Shown piece by piece: positions 27,682-41,400 of a stretch of DNA of 64,000 nucleotides (positions are counted from its first letter, which is position 1; each line of letters opens with the position of its first letter). Position numbers and translations under genes: made by a program. This DNA is from Rhabditophanes sp. KR3021 (taxonomy: Eukaryota; Nematoda; Chromadorea; Rhabditida; Alloionematidae), in the NCBI GenBank assembly GCA_963281155.1, contig CAUJLY010000006.1, positions 2,294,001-2,358,000 on the forward strand, written 5' to 3'. The notes below the pieces were generated by a model that was given only the letters and a program-made list of their open reading frames with translations, searched no databases and had not been told where the DNA came from.

Positions 27682-28949
27682 ATGATTACTAAATCCCTCG
27701 AATCAGATTTAAAAGATCTAAATTCAAATGTAACTGAAACCAACAATAACAATCGCCCTCCCGTTCCAATTCCTTCTATCGAATTGACAACAGAAGCAGA
27801 TTCTCCCCTCCCAAAATCACCCACTCGCAAAGATTCCACTGATGGTGAAGATGACAATAGACTCTTCCTCAAAATAGATGAAGGCTATTCCACAAAAGGT
27901 TCTAATATTTCATATGACGCGGTTGGTTATCATTCAGATGCTGTTACTTCTATTAGCAACCAAAGCAGTCCACCTTATGCTAGTAGTTCCGAAACTTCTC
28001 CCACACAAAGACAAGGTACATTTTCTTATTAATATTAATTATTCTTTTTAAGATTTGCTTAATCCGATGTTTAATATTAAAAATAAACCGGAAAAGCACA
28101 CTTTCATCGGTAAAGGAGGTTCTTTCAACATCTTCAAGAGTGATAATTTACTTTGCCCCTTTGGGAATTCAAGAAGAAACAGTGGAGTCAGCGACGTCAA
28201 CACTCCTGAGGCCAACTTTTGCTACCTACCTGTTAAACTAGGTAAGACACCTTTGTTGATGTGAGGTTTAATCGAGCAAAATGTATTTTTAGCCTCCCTC
28301 ATCTTTGTGTTTACAACTTTATTGATGGCAACAATATCCTTTTCGTACATTATTTACCAAATCAGACATACATCACCTGTCAACAAGTTTGACCATCATG
28401 ATTATACAAATATCACTTGTAAGTATAACAAACAAAGTATAATGAAATAACAAACCCTTTTGTAGTGTGCATCATTGGTTGTGGTATTATTTACATAGCT
28501 TTCTCCACAACTTTTATCTATGGTCTAAGTGTTGAAAAGAAAAAATGGCTTCTCCCACTTATCTTTGCTTCTATTTCATTCTGTGTAGCGATCATCGGAG
28601 CAAGTGTGTCGATGCTCGTAACTACAGCTTCTGAAATAAAAGACGAGATAACGAGACTTGAGTTGGAACATGAGATTATTATGAATTTAGAAAATAAAAT
28701 TGCCACTGATTCACACATCGAAGTTGGGTTTAATCATGGGATGTTTCAAAATAGACAATCACAAGGAAGGATAACGGATATATTGATGTATAGGTAAATT
28801 AATTCCTATTAAATAAGTACTTATTCTTCGTCTTTAGATTCCTATCAATTTTTGTGATCATCTACCAACTTATAACTATTGTGTGTTACATCAAAACATA
28901 CAAATACATAGACAAAGTTACTCGAAACGAATGTCACCCATCAAGTTAA
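27682..28949 (+). CDS. Four-TM membrane protein with a Ser-rich cytosolic N-terminus, unrecognised
   Basis: Five exons, 27682..28015, 28053..28241, 28293..28418, 28466..28793 and 28838..28949, are in phase throughout and give 362 residues. The first 170 residues are hydrophilic and rich in Ser, Pro and acidic residues (SPLPKSPTRKDSTDGEDD), a likely phosphorylated cytosolic tail. Four hydrophobic segments follow: about 176-195 (LIFVFTTLLMATISFSYIIY), 217-236 (CIIGCGIIYIAFSTTFIYG), 243-266 (LLPLIFASISFCVAIIGASV) and 327-345 (FLSIFVIIYQLITIVCYI). A charged helix (EIKDEITRLELEHEI) joins TM3 and TM4. There is no signal peptide. The layout resembles nematode tetraspan proteins of unknown role; I do not recognise the family. 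Confidence 0.8.
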
Positions 28950-29412
28950 AGAATAAAAAAATGTTTTATATGATATTTATTTGACCCTAGTAATAATAAA
29001 AATCCCTAAGATGTTCTTAACATTGCCAAAATATAATGCATATTCCACTTATTGTTTCTTTGTCTAACTAAAACAATAACCCTCCCCACAAAACTAATGC
29101 TTTTCGTTTGGTAATATATAATGAATGTTCTTTATAATTAATAAATTTATATTATTTAACAAAAAACATAAACACAATATCAACTCAAGTTTATACATCA
29201 AACCATCTCACAAATCACGATAATATATAAAAAGAAAAGTCATCATCTCTTTGTCTCGTCAATTTGTAGGACAGATCTTTCCTTGACATATAATTTAAAA
29301 TGTTCATTTCCATTTCATGCCCTCCAGCATTCCATCATTTGTTTCATTTGAATGGATCTTGTATCTATATACAATAATGTAGTTAAAAAAGATATTATTG
29401 CTGTAACCTAAA
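28950..29412. other. Intergenic
   Basis: AT-rich spacer between two plus-strand genes. No coding or RNA feature seen; it holds the 3' UTR of the four-TM gene and the promoter of the secreted-protein gene. Confidence 0.5.
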
Positions 29413-30532
29413 ATGAAACTGCCTTTGGTGTTGATTTTGATATATTTTGAATTGTTGGTGTTTACGCAAGCAGGTAACAAATCTTTGTTTGTTTTTGTTT
29501 ATTTAGTTTTATTTTTGTAATATCAGTTTGTATTTTTTAGATCAAGAAAGCAGTGAAGATGTTGTTGCGATAGCTTGTAAACGTAATCCGAAACTCAAAT
29601 ATTGCAGACAATTTAATAAGGTCCAGTCAAAACCTGAAAATGAGGTTCGAAGAGCCGAGGCTACTTTTATGGAGGCAATGGTTGAACCACCACCCAAGAC
29701 TGAGTCGCAAGTCTTTTTAGACAGTTACGAGGATGAGGTAAAGGAAACAAGAAAACCTAAAAGGAAAATGAGACCTACTCCTGCCCCTGTTCGCCAAAAT
29801 ATTCTCTACACTGTCTTTCCGACTCTGCAAAAGAAATCTGCTAGGTATTGTCAAATTAATGAGTATACTTTTGCAATGACTTGTAAGCCTGGCAAAAAAT
29901 TGAGATATGATTTGGCAATATTTTGTGATGAATTTTCGAGACAATGTGGAATTCCTAATATTCATGAGTTTCAAAATGCTAGGCCGCCTCCTCCTTACTA
30001 CCCCAAAGGTTACGGGCAAAAGCAAGAGAATGGACATTTAGGGTTGGGGAAAAGTTTTGCTATGGGACTTGGAGTAATCCCCGGCATGACAATCACTGGA
30101 AGTTCAGGGACTGATGTAGGAAAGATGCCTGGGCTTGATCAGATGGGTGGGTTGATGTTTAATCAAGGTACAGATATTGGAATTTTGGGAGAAAGAGCAG
30201 GAAGAGGGCCGGAAAGAACGATGGACGCTCTGTCTAGTGGGATGCCAAGCTTTGGAATGAATCCAGACACAAAGGCTGCCGATGAAAAGGCACAGAATGC
30301 TGCTTTGCGTTCACTTGGAATTCCACCAATCCCAGGACTTGCCAAAGCTCTCGGAGCCATTAATAAGAAACCTTCCGGAAAGAAAGGTGTTGGGTTTGAG
30401 CCAGGTTATGATGCTGTTGACAAGCATGCCCTTATTGCGACTGGAAAATCAGATGGCAATAACGTCAATCTACCGGGAGGTATGGGGACAGTCGAATATA
30501 TGCAAGGAGTCGGAATGGGCATCGGAAAGTAA
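29413..30532 (+). CDS. Secreted Cys- then Gly/Met-rich protein, unrecognised
   Basis: Two exons, 29413..29473 and 29541..30532, join in phase 1 and give 350 residues. Exon 1 is a clean signal peptide (MKLPLVLILIYFELLVFTQA), split from the body by an intron near the cleavage site, as often in nematode secreted proteins. The mature protein has one cysteine pair near its start (CKRNPKLKYC), a basic RKPKRKMRP stretch that may be a processing site, and a second cysteine group (YCQINEYTFAMTC...FCDEFSRQCG). From about residue 185 it is low in complexity and rich in Gly, Met and Pro (GLGVIPGMTITGSS, LGIPPIPGLAKALG, and a final GVGMGIGK). It looks like an extracellular matrix or cuticle component, or a precursor; neither can be shown here. 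Confidence 0.8.
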
Positions 30533-31126
30533 TAAAATACACATTTTTATTCTATTTATTTATTTATTTCTAATGAAGAGGTTATTATGATAACAATTTG
30601 CTTTGTTAAAAAATCAAACTAGTAAACTATCATCAGTAAATATAGGTATATAAAGTTGATTATATAAATGCGATTAAAAATATATTGTTGTTATACAATT
30701 TGTTGAGTATCAAAGTTAAATGTGTGCATTGGTACAAAAGTTAATTTGTGATGCAAGAAAAATAAATAAAAAAGGATTACGATAGAGGGAGATGACAATT
30801 GAATTTGATAAAGAAAATTAAACACAAAAAGGAATGGGCTGATAATGGAATTTTACGGTTATTCTAGCAAAAATTAAAAAGATTGGATTTTTTGAATATA
30901 CAATAAAAGGAGGAAATTATATACATCAACTTTTAAGGAATGTATAAATGGTCACTGAATAAGAGAATTTAGTTTGACTCTACTTGCGAGCAAATAGTTT
31001 CTGGGACTTTATTTTTGTTCGGCTACGACCTCTCAAATCTAATATTAAAAAAGCTAAAAGGAGAAAGAAAATGGATAAAAGACAAAATCAAATGCGACAA
31101 ATTAGGATAATAAATAATATTACCAA
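30533..31126. other. Intergenic between convergent genes
   Basis: AT-rich spacer between the 3' ends of a plus-strand and a minus-strand gene. It begins with a short ATTT microsatellite near 30556-30572. Nothing else seen. Confidence 0.5.
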
Positions 31127-32067
31127 TTATGCCATATTGAAAATGACTCCACCAGCATAGGTAAATAACGTGGCAATTAAGATGAAAGAAAGGTTTTGCC
31201 CCGATTTGGTTGTTGCAGTATTAAGGGCATCTGCATTTCCAGGATCAGGTCCGGCATTTTCACCTTCCAGTTGTGAAACATCTTGCTGAACATTCTCGTT
31301 TTCTCCGCAGTTAATATCACAATTGTAAAGTTTGTCCACGTGCATTCCCTATAATAATTACTTAGAGGTAATGATAACAAAATTTACCTTGAACATTCCC
31401 TCCAATGATTTGCACATAATATATTGAGCTTGTTCGCCGCAAAGTCCTTTTGTAGCTTCATTGTATTCATTTAATTTCGCATTAACTCCAACGCAGATAT
31501 CAGACTCAGTTTCAGTTTCAATGAATTTTTCAGACAAATAAGTCCCGGCAGAGATAGTCATTTGACCAACTTTTTGATCATTTAGGCAAGAACGTTCTTT
31601 GTCAAGGATTTCTTGACCAGCTTCAGAACAAGCGAATGTGAGAAGATAATAGGATTTCAAGAAACTTCCAGCATTTTTACGGTGAGTTAATAAATCAGAA
31701 ACGGTGTTAGATACTTCAACAATTTCATTATGATTACATTGATGAATTTCAGGGCCAGTATCCTAAAATTGAATATTAAAAAGTGGTCAAAGCTTAAAAA
31801 CTTACTTCAATGCAAACATTAAGTTGTCTCAAATGCTCACATTGCTCAGGTCTTATCGTAACAACATTCTCCTTCAATTCATATAAAGTCCATGCCCAAT
31901 CATCCAAAACATTGATAAAACACTTGACTAAGACATTCCATTTGCAGTCGGTTGCCTGAAATCAAAAAGAATGATAGTCATAATAAATTTGCATCTTTCA
32001 AACATACGTTGACCTGTCGACTAGTGGCAAGTAAGGCAATTAGAAGAAAATTAATGCAAAATTTCAT
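31127..32067 (-). CDS. DUF19/T20D4.11-like secreted Cys-rich protein with hydrophobic C-terminus
   Basis: Four exons read on the minus strand (32067..32008, 31955..31806, 31762..31388, 31348..31127), all phase 0, giving 268 residues. The signal peptide is MKFCINFLLIALLATSRQ. The body has about a dozen spaced cysteines (DCKWNVLVKC, QCEHLRQLNVCIE, FACSEAG, SCLNDQKVG, DICVG, LCGEQAQYIMCKS, NCDINC), in the manner of the nematode DUF19 family. The end is a 20-residue hydrophobic tail (LSFILIATLFTYAGGVIF) with no basic cytosolic part, as in a GPI-anchor signal. The introns are 52, 43 and 39 bp. The family call is from the cysteine pattern and is not certain. The upstream GATA-site cluster suggests gut expression. 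Confidence 0.82.
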
Positions 32068-32200
32068 TCTAAGAACTAAAAAATAAAATATATCCTGGTG
32101 TTGTTTCTATGTAGTCTAATACTAGCAATCTAAGCAAATATATCTGAAATGAATTCAATTGTTAACAATTTATTGTTTAAATAATTCGCTGCAACTCGGT

Positions 32201-32279
32201 CTTATCAAAATCAGATAATAGATTCGGGTTAAATGTATTATATACATTTTTTAAACGTTTACCCTTTATCATCTTATCA
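32201..32279. promoter_or_regulatory. GATA-factor site cluster upstream of the DUF19-like gene
   Basis: Four GATA sites lie within 79 bp: CTTATCA at 32201, AGATAA at 32213, TTATCA at 32266 and CTTATCA at 32273. They sit 134-212 bp upstream of the start codon. Two match TGATAAG exactly, the site favoured by the intestinal GATA factor ELT-2 in C. elegans. Intestinal expression is inferred. Confidence 0.45.
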
Positions 32280-35200
32280 AGAAAGGAAAATAAAAAAGAA
32301 GGGTAGGAGATGTGTGTCGTAGTGGCGCGTTTATTTCATTGGCGGAAATGAAAAGAAATTGTATATAAAATCATTGTCACTTTGCCAAAAAATAGAATTA
32401 ATGTAAAATATTGACAAAAAATATATATTTATATATTACATACACTTTTAAAGTTTTTGTCTAAGATGTCAAAGTTAAGATTCGGGGCATAAAAAAGACA
32501 TGTTTTTGGGTTTAAAAATTATTGGTCGGTCGGAAAGCGCTCAAATAGATAAACATCCGTATCTTTGAGAGAGAAAAAACAAGTATAAGTATTGGTATTA
32601 TAAAAAGCTACTAAAAAAGTTAATGATTAAAATCTAACAAGACAAATTCAAACTTTTCCTGCCAAAACAATTTTTTAAATGTGTCATTTAACTAGTTATT
32701 TTGTCTTTTGAAGTCTATTCAAAAATATTAATATACACCTGATTAGTAATATTTTGTATATGAATACAAATTGTTTTTAAAGGCTATGAGAACGTGTATA
32801 GCCATAATATGTACACAAGAAGTGGGAAAAAATTGACTGAAATATAGTCAAAAAAGATTACACATTCAATGTAGTTGTGTTAAAACTTTTTATGTTTACA
32901 TATTTAAATGACTACAAATTTGATATTCAACAAAATGAATTATATGAACGTTTTTTATTAGATTGTTGATTTTAGTGGAGTATATATGGCATAAAGTGAA
33001 TAAACAACAAATAGATACTAAAAAATAGTTTATGTCAATGGCATATCCTTTAATAGAAGCAAAAATAATAACTCAGTAAAATTTCAATGAAAGGAACGTC
33101 TTTTGTTATTGTCTCTAGAGCCATACCCTAAACATATAATGATTGTTACTATATACATATGTAGTAGAATATGCATATTTGACAAATTAAAAGCCCAGAA
33201 GCATTTTATTGTACAAAGATTGTATAAACTTTTCCAGAAACTATGCCTATTAGACCACTAGTAAAAGATATTCAAAGTATTGGGACATCAAAAAGTTAAT
33301 TCTAAATTTTGTTAGCCAAATGGTATGTATTGTGTGGTAAGACTAATTTTAATTTAATGAAACCTTTCTTTAATACTTTTCGTCAATGGTTTCCGAGACT
33401 TTTGTTGTGTCATTTGAATGTATATCAGTCTACACACATTATCTAAATATCCTTTTCAATAGAATCAACGCTTTTTGTGGTATCATTAGAAAAGGCCATA
33501 GAATTAGTCTTCATTAGCCAATTGTTTAAAAGCAACATAACAAAGATTAGTAAACAGTTAGAGGCTAAAATTATTTAAACACAAATCAAAACAATCAAAT
33601 ACAATTTAAATGGTACTGACAACAAGCAAGAATATATTATAAATACACTAATCAGCTAGATTTAAAGTGTTTAAATCCAAAGAGGCAATTTGTTTAAACT
33701 GTTAGAAAGAATATTAATAAGGCCATTAATAATATTGTGAAAGGAACCGTTGATAATTTGGTTAGAATGACCACATGATTATACTTAATTTGAGTTGGAT
33801 AGTTACAAGACCGGTAAAAAATTTCAACAAAAAAGAGTTTCTGATATGTTATTGGTGTAGTAAAACTAAAAATGAGTGATTGTCTCTCGTCAAGGGACAT
33901 TTTAATAACACGCAAATTTAAGTGATATATCCGCTACGGACCTATCTTCAAACTATCGCTCTTATGCGTTGCATAAATGTATAAAAAATGAAGAAAACGC
34001 TTATAAAAATCGGATAAGTGTAGATAAAAAGTCCTTAACTTCTTTTTTGTCTGGCAAATATTATTATACGAAATGACTGGAAAATCGTTTTAATCTATGT
34101 ACCTAAATAGTGACTTCGATTGACAGAAGTTTAGGGCAGGAAATGAAGTATTTTACAGAAATTAGAGAAGTATTGTAGAGATGCAACAAATAAGAAGTTA
34201 AAAATAAAGTAAATCACAATGCAAAGACCAAAACTGAAATAAAACACAACTAAAAGTGATGAAATAAATATCGAAAATTGTTTTTGGAGAATAAATTAAA
34301 ATACGTATCCAATGTATAAATAAGCTCATATATCAGTTGTAAGGGCAAAAATGGAAACCTAAAGCTATTTGGTAAAAGTAAAAAAGATGCTTCGAAATTC
34401 AACTTGTATGGTGATGCATGTTCTTCTCCACATAATCTGATAGAAGAGGCAACTTCTTTTTGCTGCATATATAATTTTATCAAAGATAATATAATAATAA
34501 TTTGGATTGAGAAGACGTTTTGAATTGCTGTTGCAAGATACTGTTTGAGACAATTGACAAGTATGAATAGGGATAATTTGATTAGTACAGATGCTCAAGA
34601 ACAGAGGAGAATCATAATGAAGGAGTTCATAGATAAAACAAACATATAATAAAGTTTATGATTAGTAGCTTATTAAGTGGATCCGAAAATATATACATAT
34701 TTACATCTTAATATATGTATCACATCAACTAATGAATATATACATATAAATATACTAAAATCTTGCTCTCATTTAAAGAACCATTGCGTCAAAAGAGGGC
34801 AAATTGTTGTTCGGGATGTTGACATACAAACTGTAAACTTCCTATGGTATCTTTTGTATGGAAAAGATTATGATAAGACAACTCAAAAAAGTGTCATCAG
34901 ACCACCAAAGTGCCAAAAGATTTCTTTTAAATTGTTGAAAAAGTGAAGACTTTGTGCATATTAGTAGAGATAAAAATATTGTTATATATGATAATTGTCT
35001 GCGCTAAAATAATTTTATTTTTAACAAAACCTTTTCATAAGTGTTTTCTTAAAATGTTCTTGTGTTGGGATGGTCGTAGTGGGTTATCAAATAAAATTAT
35101 TAACAGAAATGCTTGGTAAAGCTTTTTTATAACAAATTATGATAACTGAGAGGACACATGTGTTGCAAAAGAATGGATACTTATTTTTGAGAGAGTATGG

Positions 35201-38200
35201 AATAAATGTTTGCCATTTCTTGATGTAATAGTTTACACTAAATACAAAAAGAAGAGCTAGAAAAGTTGGTACATGAGTTTATAATAAAAGTAGTAATACA
35301 AGACGTCGTCATTAGTCAAAAGAGGTGTGTGAGTTTGATAAAATGTTTATGTTTACAAAATTAGCATACCACTTTTGGCCATTTTTATTCGGACACAGTA
35401 TTAAGAATAATTTTTTGAAGTGCCTACCAATTCGAATATATGTTAATAAAAATAAACAGGAAATTCCAATTTACAAATTACTTGATTTTAGGATAAACAA
35501 ATCCGCTAGCTCTTAGTTAATTTGCAAAGCTCCTACTTTGGCCATCTACTTACGTTTTCTTAAATTTAATAAGAATATGAAAAAGTTTACTAAAACCAAA
35601 TTAAGAATTAACACATAACTTTACAATATCTGGAAATGGAGCAAAAATTTAAAATTACATTATTAGAAAGTAAAAAAGCCTCCGTATATTAAATTGTTAG
35701 CAAACAAAATAATACGTTTCAACAAACTTGGAAACGCATTTTTATTTATGTCTTTGTGAGTGTTACCACAAAAAACAAACTTTTAAAAGACACTATCATC
35801 TAGGGAATGGTAAAAAATAAAGCTTAAATATGTAAAACATCCTATTGGCATTACGATATAACTCATTAAAGGTTATAAAAAAAGAGAGTTGACAAATTGA
35901 AAGTTGGGGAAGATGTTCCTAATAGCTCATTAATGGTCCCTAAAACGGACAACATCAAAATTTGTGAACATCCAGCTGAATAGATTTAGATTTTGAACAT
36001 GCTTGACATCTGAATGCCGAAAATAACAACAAAAACATGTTGTTTTTTGCTACAAAATAGAGCCTTTTTTGATGCATTGTTAAAGAAGCAAGTGTGTTCA
36101 TTATTTATCCGTTAGAAGATAACAATTTGTCAAAAAATTTATCAAATAAATTAAATCTATATTTAAGAAGTTCCTACTACAAAGTTGCTCAAAAAGATGG
36201 ACAAATACTCATGCATCATACGTTATCAGAACATTAACCAAACTAACACATACTTATGCATATTTTGTTTAAACCATTAATAATCTTTAATAGTAGTTTG
36301 TGTCATTTTTTACATCAATTTTGACAACGCCAGTAGATTTTAGTTGAAATACTTGAAAACGATGAAAAAGATAGGCTTGAATCGGAATAAAGCGGCATTT
36401 TTCGAATAAATAAATAATCATATAATTAAATTAATTCATGGATTAGAAATAATCACAGGGAACTTCTTTGAAGTTCAGCCACCATCACTGTTATAAGTAT
36501 ACACTGAAAAATAAATTCTATATATACTATCCTAAACACTATTATCAAGCGAGTACGTCCAAGTAGTTAAAATCAAGAACTATAATTTGGAAATAAAAGC
36601 CTAAACAGATAGTAGTATCTATACTTACTAAATGTAAATAGCCTTTATTTGATCATTTTCAGAAAAACTTCAATTTATCACTATGGATGTTTATAAATGC
36701 ATATTTAAAAAAATTAGACCTCTGAAACTTTTCAAATAACACCCTATAAAGGATAAAAAAAGTGTGGTTGTGATGTAATTGAAAGTTAGTAGCAAATACT
36801 TATTTTATGTAAAATATAATTAATACTTAGTTATTAAATTATGCATTTTATAGGATGTGCACACATATCTCACTTCTATATATTCCCCTCCTATGACACA
36901 AGTTTTGATAAACCACAATGAAGATTAATAGACATATATCTCAAAAATATAATGATGATGAGAAGGATGGCAGTATTGGTTTTGATAAATAACTAATAAT
37001 AAATTGATAGCTTAATTTCCTGCCCTTCTTGAATGTATTAATTGGCGCAAAATTGGGCTGAGATACTATCGTTTTCGTTAGTATTTCCTTTAGAGAAGTT
37101 TGAAAACATTTTGATATGGTAAAATTAGAGTTTGTATTGAAGCTTAGATGAAAGTTTAGAAGTTATAGTTTAATAATATGTCTATAAGATATACAATATT
37201 TGGCATTAAAGTTCAGCAGTGTGTTGACAATTAAACTTCTGTTTAAAAAGCATTTATACTAGTTTACACTAAAAATATACCTTGCTTTAAAGTGTGAACA
37301 AATATCAGGATATTTATACACTACTTTAACTAAAGGGAGGTTGCCTTGATTTATGTCACTTTTTATTCGAAAGAAACTCATTTTGATGGTGTTTTCAAAA
37401 AATTAAATGATAACATCTCGAAAATTCAACTTTAAAATAGTGGCTAGCCATTTTTAGCGGAACGGCATACGTCTTATATTAAAATTAAAAGTTTAGTTAT
37501 CACTTATAAGTTTACCAAAACAAGGAATTGAATAAATGTAATGGGCAGGGATTAAAACATAGGATTAGTAACTAGACCGTTCTTCTTATCATAAAAGTTA
37601 CAAATAAATATTATTGAACTTCCAATATAAATTCATTCATACTTGCAAATGATGGTGTATTTAAAATATTCAGTAGCTTAAATTTATGATATTTTGGGGA
37701 CGAAAAGCATTGGTAATAATAACCCCTGAATTTCAAGTATGTTTGTTTATCGACAAGACTCTAAATAATTATTGTAATGAAAGGAGAGAAGGTGATTTTG
37801 CGCACCTCTGCGTAATTGAATCTTCAACACATTTTTAAACGAATTTTCATTTTCGATACTGAAATATTGATACTAATGGACTAAAAAGTTTTGAAGTAGG
37901 AAGAAGATGGGAAATGTTAAGAAGTTATTTGCTTAGATATACAGGATATACACGTAGATTGCATAATAATATTAGCTCCCGCAAAATATATAGACATTCT
38001 AGCATAAAAAATATGTTTAAGAGATTTATGAAAGGTGCTTAAACAAGGTACTTGGTTAAACTTAATTAACAAATAGTTGAATTAATTTAAAACCTCTATC
38101 CTTTATGCTTTAGTCAAAATAAAAGAGTCCACGTAGACATGTATCAAGTTAAATTGTCTTTGACTTTTTGCGGTACATATCTCAAAGATGATTGATAATC

Positions 38201-38422
38201 ATGTATATTAAGGCTTAAAAGATAATAAGCAAAAAACGAAATGCTGCCACAAATGATTGAAGAGAACGTATACTTGACAGCACCAAATCAAGTCGAATTA
38301 GAGACCTTTCTTAAGGTTTCAGTCAAGTATATGCATTAAAGACACTAAAACGTATCATTTTATTAATTGGTATAATGTGAACAACTTCTTAACTTGAAGG
38401 ATATGATTTATTAGGGCACTTT

Positions 38423-38474
38423 GGCAGCAGTAGCTTGCCAACTGTTCGCTCTTCATGGGCGAGAAGCCGCTGCC
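38423..38474 (+). ncRNA. Candidate microRNA-like or Pol III hairpin
   Basis: GGCAGC at 38423 pairs perfectly with GCTGCC ending at 38474. Further in, GCTTGCC pairs with GGGCGAGAAGC allowing G-U and two small internal mismatches, leaving a loop of about 17 bases. The 52-base hairpin is the most GC-rich patch of the 10 kb gene desert, and TTTTT follows at 38486-38490, as at Pol III ends. No known RNA family was recognised. A chance fold is quite possible. Confidence 0.2.
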
Positions 38475-41400
38475 TTGATACAGTCTTTTTAATGTGTATA
38501 TTTATAATAAGACAATTTGAATTGTCAGTGAAGTGTTTTAAGAAAGACAAATTTATAAAATAACCAAAGCTGCTACAAAAAGCCATTATCATGTAAAATA
38601 GTAAGTATGTATTTTTATTTATTATTATTGGACATTCACCAACAACAAAAAAAGACCCAATCCAATAAATAAAAATAATAAAGCATAAAGCATAAATTAT
38701 ATCCTCCTAGTTTATGGAGGTTTGGAATAGCACAATTCAATTTTTGACCATTTAAAAAGGACACTCAAACGGACCTAAATATGAATAAACTTAAAAAGGT
38801 TAATGTACCACACAGTAAAGGATAAACGTTACTCATTCAAAGGATATAGAGACTTATTATCTGTAATCAGTTTTTACTAATAAGGTATAAACATTCTAAA
38901 TTGAGTAGATAAATAGAGAGCGAGAACGCCAATGTAAGCAAATATTTTGAAGATCTACCAAGAAGCAATTGTTTGCCCGTTTCTTACTACCATAAGTACT
39001 AATAATAAGCAAGTTGTTGCTTGACAAGCTGTTTTTAAAGCATAACCTTTCTACACAAACTTAAACCAAACCTCCACCTTACCTGCACTTAGTGGACATT
39101 TATCTCAAAAGTTGAACTTGTTAAAATGGAACTATATTATGATAAATAATAACTGTTGTTTATACAAGCGTAGAACTAAATATATCTTCGTCTTCTGTAT
39201 CAAATCAAGTCAACATTTTTTCTACAATATAAAACAATTTCCAACGATATTAGTGGCATTTATCAAATAAAAAAGAATGCATTTCAGGAAAGTAAATAAA
39301 AAATGAGTAGAGTTAAGCTTACCATGCAAATATTTTAATATTTGTCTTTACTAGTAACTTTATAATTCAAAATGCTTAAATTCCAAACAAAATAAAGAAA
39401 CATTAAAAGGCTTTCCAAAAATTAAGCGATTGATATCATTTTTCAAGAAACATTTTAAGGGCGACAATTTTTGTTGTTAAGTGTATTGAATTTCAGTTTG
39501 TGATTTAAAATACATTTTACAGCTGTAAAATAATTTTTTTAATGCCAAAAAGAGGGTTTTCATTTACTTTAATAGGAAGCGGTGTGTTTTAAATTGGAAT
39601 AAGTTTGTTTAAGGAATTAAAAGTTAGTAAATAAAAAATCAAGATTGTAGTAAAGGAAGCCGGCCCTTATTTGAAATTGTTTTGTTTATAAAGACATTAC
39701 TATATTTTAAATAATCAAGCTCTTGTGAAATGGACACTGCAATATCTTCAGGAAATTGAATATTATCGGGGATAAAGCAATCTAAAATAATTTACTAAAA
39801 AGACAACAATGAAAAATATGTGATCAGCACTTGATTAGAATGAACAAGATGGTATGATATGCGGGCTTAACTGGACACCAAAATCACCATAAGTACTTAA
39901 TACGATGTTATGCCAGGTAATATTACAACATGTCGAACTAAATAACCGCAATCAAAGCTGATAATACTCATATTATTAGTTGTTTTAGACTCATAATAAA
40001 TCCTTAAGCGATCTGCTACACTGTGTTACGCCATTTATGCAAAAATTACTGTAAATGGTTAAAAATGGGGAAAACTAGTTTGACACAAATAAAGCAGAAG
40101 AGGATTACAATTGTCATGATTAATCCATCACTTTTGATTTGATGAATCGAGTAACTGTTGTTGTTAAAAATATTGTAGGTAATAGAGAGCAAGTAAATTT
40201 ACAATTTAGCATTAATTATTATTGGTGCTCGGGGCAATTATATAGTGTCACCTTTAACAAAACACCGTCCTCCATCAGATTATTAAAGAACAGTCAAAAT
40301 AAGTTACTATTTATGAATAAGAAAGGGCAAATCGGCTCTTAAAATATAAGCGACTTTTGTATTTTCCATAATAGTAAAAGAGAACCCCTTTATTATTTTT
40401 ACGATAATAATAGAAGGTGTTATAATGGCATGATAAACTAAATATCCCCTTTTAAACTACCTCACATTAATTCAGTTAATGGCCTTTCAAATGTTAAAAT
40501 ATACAAATACTCAAACTCTCTTGTATAAAAGTTTGGAACAGCTGCAAAACTTAATTTGTTTGGCTTCACATTTACTATCCACAAATGTTGTTTTAAACAT
40601 AATATAACTCAACTTGGTATCAAGGGAGTGTTAAATAGATAATAGGTCATCTGTCATGAACACTTTTTTAAAAACATTTTAAAAAGGCAATAATTAAGCT
40701 TGGAAAGGGACGAATGTGTTAACAGGCAGTCATATCCTTTCCTAACAAAAAACAACACATCTCTTATAGTATTAAGTAACTACAATAGTTGAGCTTAATT
40801 AATTACATGTTCAAAAGACATAGACCTCTTATGTCGCCAGAAATTGAATCTGGTGTAAAAAGTTAAAATTAATTGGATTGTGTTTAGGACACGTTTGTGG
40901 TCATTGACTTAATAAATATACAATCATCCAAAAACAACATCCAACACTAGTGAACTCCTGCATATGAAGGATCTAAGAGGGAACATTTGTTCGTGATGAG
41001 TATGTCCTTAAGTATGTTACATAATTGTTTCACCCTTTCTATCATCTCACACCATGCTTCTTTTAATTATAAATTGGATTTAACTTAGCCTATTGGAGAT
41101 ATTTCACTGATAACAATGGGCTTCCTAGATTTTATCACAAATATTAAACATTATTTGCGTAATAAGTATTAATGCAAACAAAATGTATCTTTCATCTCGA
41201 AAAGGATAAATCCTTTATATAGGACCTAGTTGACTTAATTAAATATAGGCTTATAATATGTAGATGCGACAAAATATTGGAATCATTAAATTAATGAACT
41301 GAACAACTTAAAAATATTTTATATTAGCTAAATTAGCATTAAATAGAAAGGACAAAAATGAATAGTTTAGCATTTAATTGGATCTATGGATAATTGTTGT

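Noticed and set aside
38389..38592. Minus-strand frame across the hairpin at 38.4 kb (contains HEERTVGKLLLPKCP)
   Set aside because: It looked protein-like for a short stretch, but it coincides with the folded GC-rich patch, has no splice partners and no recognisable family.
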